DNA from: Janthinobacterium sp. 17J80-10
GTDB taxonomy: Bacteria > Pseudomonadota > Gammaproteobacteria > Burkholderiales > Burkholderiaceae_D
Assembly: GCF_004114795.1 (NCBI RefSeq)
Contig: NZ_CP035311.1
Location: forward strand, 1,364,001 to 1,428,000
Direction: 5' to 3'
Length of the DNA stretch: 64,000 nucleotides
Below the pieces are notes generated by a model. The model was not told the DNA's origin. It made no database searches and saw only the letters and a list, made by a program, of their open reading frames with translations. Below, in pieces: positions 59,776 through 64,000 of this stretch; position 1 is the first letter of the stretch; each line of letters opens with the position of its first letter. Both the position numbers and the translations under genes were made by a program.

Positions 59776-59817
59776 AAGATTAAAAAATTTAATCTAAATG
59801 AAGAAATGCTTAATCTT
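59776..59817. promoter_or_regulatory. LysR-type palindrome and extra half-site upstream of argP
   Basis: AGATTAAA (59776-59783), AAA, TTTAATCT (59787-59794) form a perfect palindrome with T-N11-A character. A further TTAATCTTA half-site lies at 59809-59817, about two helical turns away. It is 6 bases from the argP start and upstream of the divergent PBP gene. Confidence 0.6.
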
Positions 59818-59916
59818 ATTTCAAAATGGCGGGAAGGCAAGCAAAATCGTGAAGTTCTCCCAAGCCCATATGCGTTGATTCCCGTATGACATCTGTCATA
59901 TTTGCCGCCCCGAGCA

Positions 59917-62319
59917 ATGAACCTTACCGCTACCAGTCCATCGCGCTTGCGCACCATGCTGAAGCTTGCCGCCGGCCTGCTGATCGGGCTGTCCCTCGGT
60001 GCTGCCATTGGCGGCGCCTATGTGATTCGCCAGCTATGGCGTGAACTGCCGGCGGTCGACCATCTGGCCACCTACGAGCCGGTGCTGCCGCTGCGCATTT
60101 ATGACAGGGATGGCAACCTGCTCGGCGAATATGGCGAAGAGCGTCGCGACTTTGTGCCGCTTGAACGCATTCCCCTCAAGGTGCGCCAGGCGCTGCTGGC
60201 CATCGAGGACGCGCGCTACTATGAACACGGGCCGGTCGATTTCATCGGACTGGCCCGCTCGGCCGTCAGCAATTTCAAGGCCGGCGGCCATGCGCAGGGC
60301 GCCAGCACCATCACGATGCAGGTGGCCCGCGTCTTTTTCCTGAGCCGGCAAAAGACTTACCACCGCAAGATCATGGAAGTCCTGCTGGCCTACAAGCTCG
60401 AATCGGTCTACAGCAAGGATAAGATTCTCGAGCTGTACATGAACCAGGTCTACCTCGGCGAGCGCGCCTACGGCTACGCCGCGGCCGCAGCGGTGTATTT
60501 CGACAAGACGCTCGACCAGTTGAGCGCGGCCGAAGCCGCAATGCTCGCAGGTCTGCCAAAGGCGCCCTCGGCCTACAATCCGGTTGCCAATCGCGAGCGG
60601 GCCATCATTCGCCAGCAATATATTCTCAAGCGCATGCGCGAGCTGGACTATCTCGACGAGCAGGCATACCGGCAGGCCCTTGCCGAGGAACTGGTCCTGC
60701 GGCCGCAGTATCGCTCGGTCGTGCGGGCCGCTGCCTATGCCGTCGAACAGGCCAGGCAAATGGTGGTCGCGCAGTACGGCGAGGATGCCTATTCGCTTGG
60801 GCTGGATGTGACCACCACGATCGGCGTGCGCGAACAGCTCGCTGCCACCGACGCCTTGCGGCGCGGCTTGCTGGAGGCCCAGGAAAGCCGGGGTTACACG
60901 GGGCCGGAGGGGCGCGTCCAGCCGGTGCCCGCCAGCGACCGGCCAGCCGAGATACGTGCCGCGCTCCGGAATTATCGCGACAGCGGCAACCTGCATGCGG
61001 CCCTGGTGCTGGAGGTTGCCGATCCGGCTGGCATCGCCGCCGCGCTGCGCGATGGCACCATCGTCCGGGTTTCCCGCAAGTCGCTCGGACGCGGCGTCCT
61101 TGCGGCGCTAGAGCCTGGCGCTCCCGCACGCAAGCGTATCGAGCCCGGCGCCGTGATCCGCATCATGCATGACGGCGCCAAAGGCTGGCGTCTGAAAGAC
61201 TTGCCGCGGATGGAAGGCGCGCTTGTCTCCATGGATGCGCATTCCGGCGAGATCCTGGCCTTGACCGGCGGCTTCGATTTTGCGCTGAACAAATTCGATC
61301 ACGCGGTCCAGGCAGTGCGGCAGCCCGGCTCCACTTTCAAGCCTTTCGTCTATTCCGCGGCGCTGGAAAAAGGTTACTTCCCGGGCACCCTGGTCGACGA
61401 TACGCAGCGCGTGGTCACGCCACAGGCGCGGGGCAGCAAGGCCTGGCGCCCGCGCAATTACGGCAACAACTATGAAGGCTTCATTTCGGCCCGGCGCGGC
61501 CTGGCGCGCTCAAAAAACCTGGTCGCCGTCAATCTGATGCAGGCGGCCGGCGTCGAGTACGTGCAGCAATTCGCCACGCGCTTCGGCTTTATCGCAGAAC
61601 TCAATCCGCCCAGGCTGCCGCTTGCGCTGGGCGCCGGCGCGGTCACGCCGCTGCAACTGACCCAGGCCTACGCGGTTTTCGCCAACGGCGGCGCACTGGT
61701 CCAGCCGCGCCTGATTACCGCGGTGCGCGAACGGGATGGCGGTGTGCTCTACCAGGCCGAACAGGCATCGCCGCGCGATCAGGCGATTTCCGCACGCAAC
61801 GCCTACGTGATGGACAGCATGTTGCGCGACGTGGTGCAGCACGGCACGGGGCGCCGCGCGACCGCGCTCGGGCGCGAGGACATCGCCGGCAAGACCGGCA
61901 CTTCCAATGATGCCCGGGATGTCTGGTTCGCCGGCTATTCCTCGGGGGTGGCTTCGGTCGTCTGGATGGGATACGACCAGCCGCGCAGCCTTGGCAAATC
62001 CACCGGGGGCACCCTGGCATTGCCGGTCTGGACGGAATACATGAAGGTAGCCATCGCCGGGCGGCCCGAGTCGGAACGCGCCATGCCGCCGGATCTGGCG
62101 CAACGCGCGGATGACTACGTTTATCAGGAATTCCTGGAGAAGTACCTGGCGGGCCACTGCACCAGTGATGGCAATGCATTTACGCGGAGTCCATTCGAAT
62201 GCGCCGCTGTGAAAGGCCCCGCCAGCCAGTCCGCTTCGGGAGCGACGGCTGAGGAGATCATCGATTTTCCGAATCTCGAAGCGCAGTCGGATTTAGGACA
62301 AGCAATAGGAAAAAGCTGA
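59917..62319 (+). CDS. mrcA: Class A penicillin-binding protein (PBP1A type)
   Basis: This is an 800-residue bifunctional peptidoglycan synthase. One N-terminal membrane helix (about 19-42) is followed by the GT51 glycosyltransferase (IEDARYYEHGPVDFIGLARS with catalytic Glu; GASTITMQVAR). The transpeptidase has S472-TFK475, S532-K-N534 and K659-TG, all intact. The ATG at 59917 starts MNLTATSPSRL; an in-frame TTG at 59902 is an alternative. The next gene starts directly after its stop. It may be a second PBP1A paralogue, because the usual pilM-Q cluster beside ponA is not seen here. Confidence 0.93.
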   Translation: MNLTATSPSRLRTMLKLAAGLLIGLSLGAAIGGAYVIRQLWRELPAVDHLATYEPVLPLRIYDRDGNLLGEYGEERRDFVPLERIPLKVRQALLAIEDARYYEHGPVDFIGLARSAVSNFKAGGHAQGASTITMQVARVFFLSRQKTYHRKIMEVLLAYKLESVYSKDKILELYMNQVYLGERAYGYAAAAAVYFDKTLDQLSAAEAAMLAGLPKAPSAYNPVANRERAIIRQQYILKRMRELDYLDEQAYRQALAEELVLRPQYRSVVRAAAYAVEQARQMVVAQYGEDAYSLGLDVTTTIGVREQLAATDALRRGLLEAQESRGYTGPEGRVQPVPASDRPAEIRAALRNYRDSGNLHAALVLEVADPAGIAAALRDGTIVRVSRKSLGRGVLAALEPGAPARKRIEPGAVIRIMHDGAKGWRLKDLPRMEGALVSMDAHSGEILALTGGFDFALNKFDHAVQAVRQPGSTFKPFVYSAALEKGYFPGTLVDDTQRVVTPQARGSKAWRPRNYGNNYEGFISARRGLARSKNLVAVNLMQAAGVEYVQQFATRFGFIAELNPPRLPLALGAGAVTPLQLTQAYAVFANGGALVQPRLITAVRERDGGVLYQAEQASPRDQAISARNAYVMDSMLRDVVQHGTGRRATALGREDIAGKTGTSNDARDVWFAGYSSGVASVVWMGYDQPRSLGKSTGGTLALPVWTEYMKVAIAGRPESERAMPPDLAQRADDYVYQEFLEKYLAGHCTSDGNAFTRSPFECAAVKGPASQSASGATAEEIIDFPNLEAQSDLGQAIGKS

Positions 62320-62961
62320 ATGACCTTGCTACATATCATTTATTTGATTGCGATCACCGCCGAAGCCGCAACCGGCGCGCTCATGGGCATGCGCCGGCGA
62401 TTCGACCTGTTCGGCCTTGCGGTGGTCGGGACCGTGACGGCGCTGGGTGGCGGGTCGATCCGCGACATGATCCTGGGTCACTACCCATTAGGCTGGGTAG
62501 CGCATCCGGAGTATCTGCTCTTTACGATCGGTGCGGCGGTCTGTGCCGCCTTGCTCGCACGTCGGCTGCAGAGCCTGAAATCCGCTTTTCTGATTCTGGA
62601 TGCCATGGGGCTGGTGGCATTTACCGTCATCGGTTGCGATATTGCCGCCACCACCGGCGCGCACGTCGCCGTCGTCGTTTTGATGGGCATGGTGACCGGC
62701 GTCTTTGGCGGCCTGCTGCGCGACGTCCTGTGCAACCAGGTGCCGCTGGTATTGCAGCGCGACCTGTATGCCACGGTTTCCCTGGCCACCGGCGTGCTGT
62801 ATGTGGGCATGCTGCATTTCGATGTCGACCGCGACCTTGCCACCGCCATTGCCATCGGCGCCGGCTTTGCATTTCGCCTGATCGCCATCCGGTATGCGCT
62901 CGGGCTGCCGGTGTTCGACGCAGCGACCCATTCCGGCGGCGAGGAAGGCGATCCGGTTTAG
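62320..62961 (+). CDS. TRIC-type trimeric cation channel family protein (YicG/UPF0126)
   Basis: This is a 213-residue membrane protein with seven hydrophobic helices arranged as two three-helix repeats. Each repeat carries the glycine-rich kink motif: ALGGGSIRDMIL and VFGGLLRDVL. Prokaryotic TRIC homologues form K+/cation-permeable trimers, and glycine transport has also been proposed for YicG. Its ATG begins right after the PBP stop, so the two are translationally coupled. Confidence 0.87.
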   Translation: MTLLHIIYLIAITAEAATGALMGMRRRFDLFGLAVVGTVTALGGGSIRDMILGHYPLGWVAHPEYLLFTIGAAVCAALLARRLQSLKSAFLILDAMGLVAFTVIGCDIAATTGAHVAVVVLMGMVTGVFGGLLRDVLCNQVPLVLQRDLYATVSLATGVLYVGMLHFDVDRDLATAIAIGAGFAFRLIAIRYALGLPVFDAATHSGGEEGDPV

Positions 62962-63043
62962 GTTGCCGGACATCGAAATCAATGTCCTGGCGGTAATTTT
63001 CTACGCCCTGCGATAAACTGAAGTTTTTAACCGGGAGAAAAAT

Positions 63044-63538
63044 ATGGCAGCCAAAAAAACCAAGATTCCAGCGATCGATATCGGCATCAAGGCCGGCGAC
63101 CGCGAAAAAATCGTGCAGGGCCTGTCGTCCTTGCTGGCAGACAGCTATACCCTGTACCTGATGACCCACAATTTCCACTGGAATGTCACCGGCCCGCAAT
63201 TCAACAGCCTGCACCAGATGTTCATGGTCCAGTACACCGAGCAATGGAATGCCCTGGACCTGATCGCCGAGCGGATTCGCGCCCTGGGCTATCCGGCGCC
63301 TGGCACCTACAAGGAATTCGTCAAGCTGGCTTCCATCAAGGAAGTCGAGGGCGTGCCCAAGGCAGAAGAGATGGTCCGTTTGCTGGTCTCTGCGCAGGAA
63401 GCAACTGCCCGCACGGCCCGCAAGCTGTTCCCCGTGGTCGATGCCGCCAATGACCAGCCGACTGCGGATTTACTGACGCAGCGCCTGGAAGTGCATGAAA
63501 AAACAGCGTGGATGCTGCGCAGCGTGCTGGAAGACTGA
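63044..63538 (+). CDS. dps: Dps ferritin-like DNA-protection protein
   Basis: This is a 164-residue subunit of the 12-mer that oxidises Fe2+ with H2O2 and shields DNA. The inter-subunit ferroxidase ligands are in [21 protein letters not shown] (His) and [19 protein letters not shown] (Asp/Glu). The short lysine-rich N-terminus (MAAKKTKIP) suits DNA binding. GGGAG precedes the ATG. It has its own terminator and lies beside a tRNA gene. Confidence 0.94.
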   Translation: MAAKKTKIPAIDIGIKAGDREKIVQGLSSLLADSYTLYLMTHNFHWNVTGPQFNSLHQMFMVQYTEQWNALDLIAERIRALGYPAPGTYKEFVKLASIKEVEGVPKAEEMVRLLVSAQEATARTARKLFPVVDAANDQPTADLLTQRLEVHEKTAWMLRSVLED

Positions 63539-63572
63539 TACCAGGACGGAAGTTTTCTGCGGACGAAAAAAC

Positions 63573-63602
63573 AAAAACCCCTTGAGTAATCAAGGGGTTT
63601 TT
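63573..63602. terminator. Bidirectional intrinsic terminator between dps and tRNA-Leu
   Basis: Perfect 13-base arms AAAAACCCCTTGA (63573-63585) and TCAAGGGGTTTTT (63590-63602) with a 4-base loop end dps on the plus strand and the tRNA on the minus strand. Confidence 0.95.
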
Positions 63603-63611
63603 GCATTGTTC

Positions 63612-63696
63612 TGGTGCCCGGGGCCGGACTCGAACCGGCACGCCTTGCGGCGGGGGATTTTGAGTCCCCTACGTCTACCAATTTCATCACCCGGGC
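63612..63696 (-). tRNA. tRNA-Leu (anticodon CAA)
   Basis: This is an 85-nt type II tRNA with encoded CCA. The acceptor stem GCCCGGG pairs with CCCGGGC. The anticodon loop CTCAAAA lies between GGGGA and TCCCC, giving anticodon CAA (reads UUG). The variable arm (GCCGCAAGGC) and T-arm GGTTCGAGTCC are normal. Confidence 0.96.
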
Positions 63697-63768
63697 ATAA
63701 GAGCAACATTATCGCCGATTTGCCTTCCCATAGCAACAGGCGGGCGTTTCGCCTTACCTGAAAGAGGG

Positions 63769-64000
63769 CTATTGCCGCACCAGAAATTCGTCCACTTCGG
63801 CGCGACTGGGGATGCCAGCCCGGCCACCCTGGCGCGTGCATTTGAGCGCGGCTACCGCGCTGGCAAAGCGCATGGCTTGCGCCACGCTCTGGCCTTCGCC
63901 CATCGCCAGCGCATAGGCGCCATGAAAGACATCGCCGGCGCCGGTCGTATCCACCACGGTCACGGCGAATGACGCCTGTTGATGAAAACCCTCGCCGTCC
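63769..64000 (-). CDS. PfkB/ribokinase-family carbohydrate kinase (5' part outside window)
   Basis: Only the C-terminal 76 residues are present; the frame is open to the window edge. VVDTTGAGDVFHGAYALAM contains the PfkB signature 2 with the anion hole and catalytic Asp of GAGD. The rest (AMRFASAVAALKCTRQGGRAGIPS) is the usual ending of sugar kinases of this family. The sugar cannot be named. Confidence 0.85.
   Translation of the reverse strand, partial: DGEGFHQQASFAVTVVDTTGAGDVFHGAYALAMGEGQSVAQAMRFASAVAALKCTRQGGRAGIPSRAEVDEFLVRQ

Noticed and set aside
62964..62990. Weak hairpin after the TRIC-channel gene
   Set aside because: The stem contains a bulge and has only a short T-run, so it is not annotated as a terminator.
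63612..63696. tRNA-Leu as a possible integration site for a mobile element
   Set aside because: No integrase, direct repeat of the tRNA 3' end or foreign-looking gene is visible on either side within the window.

Overview
The window is a stretch of GC-rich chromosomal core from a betaproteobacterium, most likely of the order Burkholderiales and family Oxalobacteraceae (Herbaspirillum/Herminiimonas/Massilia type). Evidence for this is the gene order gyrA-serC-pheA-tyrA-aroA-cmk-rpsA-ihfB-lapA-lapB, the adjacent ompA-ubiG-gph block, a 246-residue PhaB acetoacetyl-CoA reductase, a 1326-residue trifunctional PutA with a DNA-binding N-terminus, and a tmRNA tag ending in ALAA. I see no insertion sequence, prophage, CRISPR array or integrase. 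The family-level placement is inference from gene order and protein flavour, not from an rRNA.

Layout. 1-5.4 kb (+): the 3' part of a biotin-dependent acyl-CoA carboxylase with HMG-CoA lyase (leucine catabolism), a GST, biotin synthase, and a GDT1/UPF0016 manganese transporter behind a yybP-ykoY riboswitch. 5.4-15.0 kb (-): alcohol dehydrogenase, a DpkA/Ldh-family reductase next to putA, phaB, and a cytoplasmic PAS histidine kinase with its NarL-type regulator. 15.4-17.9 kb (-): tmRNA, gph, ubiG, ompA. 18.5-30.1 kb (+): gyrA, aromatic amino-acid genes, rpsA, ihfB and lapAB. 30.2-39.3 kb: a secreted HhH protein, a glycosyltransferase/glucan-debranching pair, cysM, a small HTH protein, DUF1415, YaeQ, a CHASE-GGDEF cyclase and rnk. 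39.3-52.3 kb (-): gdhA, a six-gene Mrp/Pha Na+(K+)/H+ antiporter operon with fused A/B subunits, and a moxR-DUF58-transglutaminase-mltB operon. 52.4-56.0 kb (+): HDAC-like amidohydrolase, acyl-CoA synthetase, RbgA/YlqF GTPase. 56.2-58.1 kb (-): groESL under a composite heat-shock promoter with a perfect CIRCE. 58.5-64 kb: guanidinium exporter behind a guanidine-II riboswitch, an ArgP-like LysR regulator, class A PBP, TRIC-type channel, Dps, tRNA-Leu(CAA), and the 3' end of a PfkB kinase.

The most informative non-coding elements are two metabolite/metal riboswitches (Mn2+ and guanidine), three GTTGCA PutA-type operator hexamers upstream of putA, an overlapping sigma70/sigma32/CIRCE control region on groESL, and several perfect inverted repeats next to regulator genes. 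I found no convincing wholly new system. The best leads are the guanidine-II/RBS switch geometry, the small HTH gene with a 12-bp-arm palindrome upstream, the hairpin before the HhH gene, and the tandem palindromes near tmRNA.
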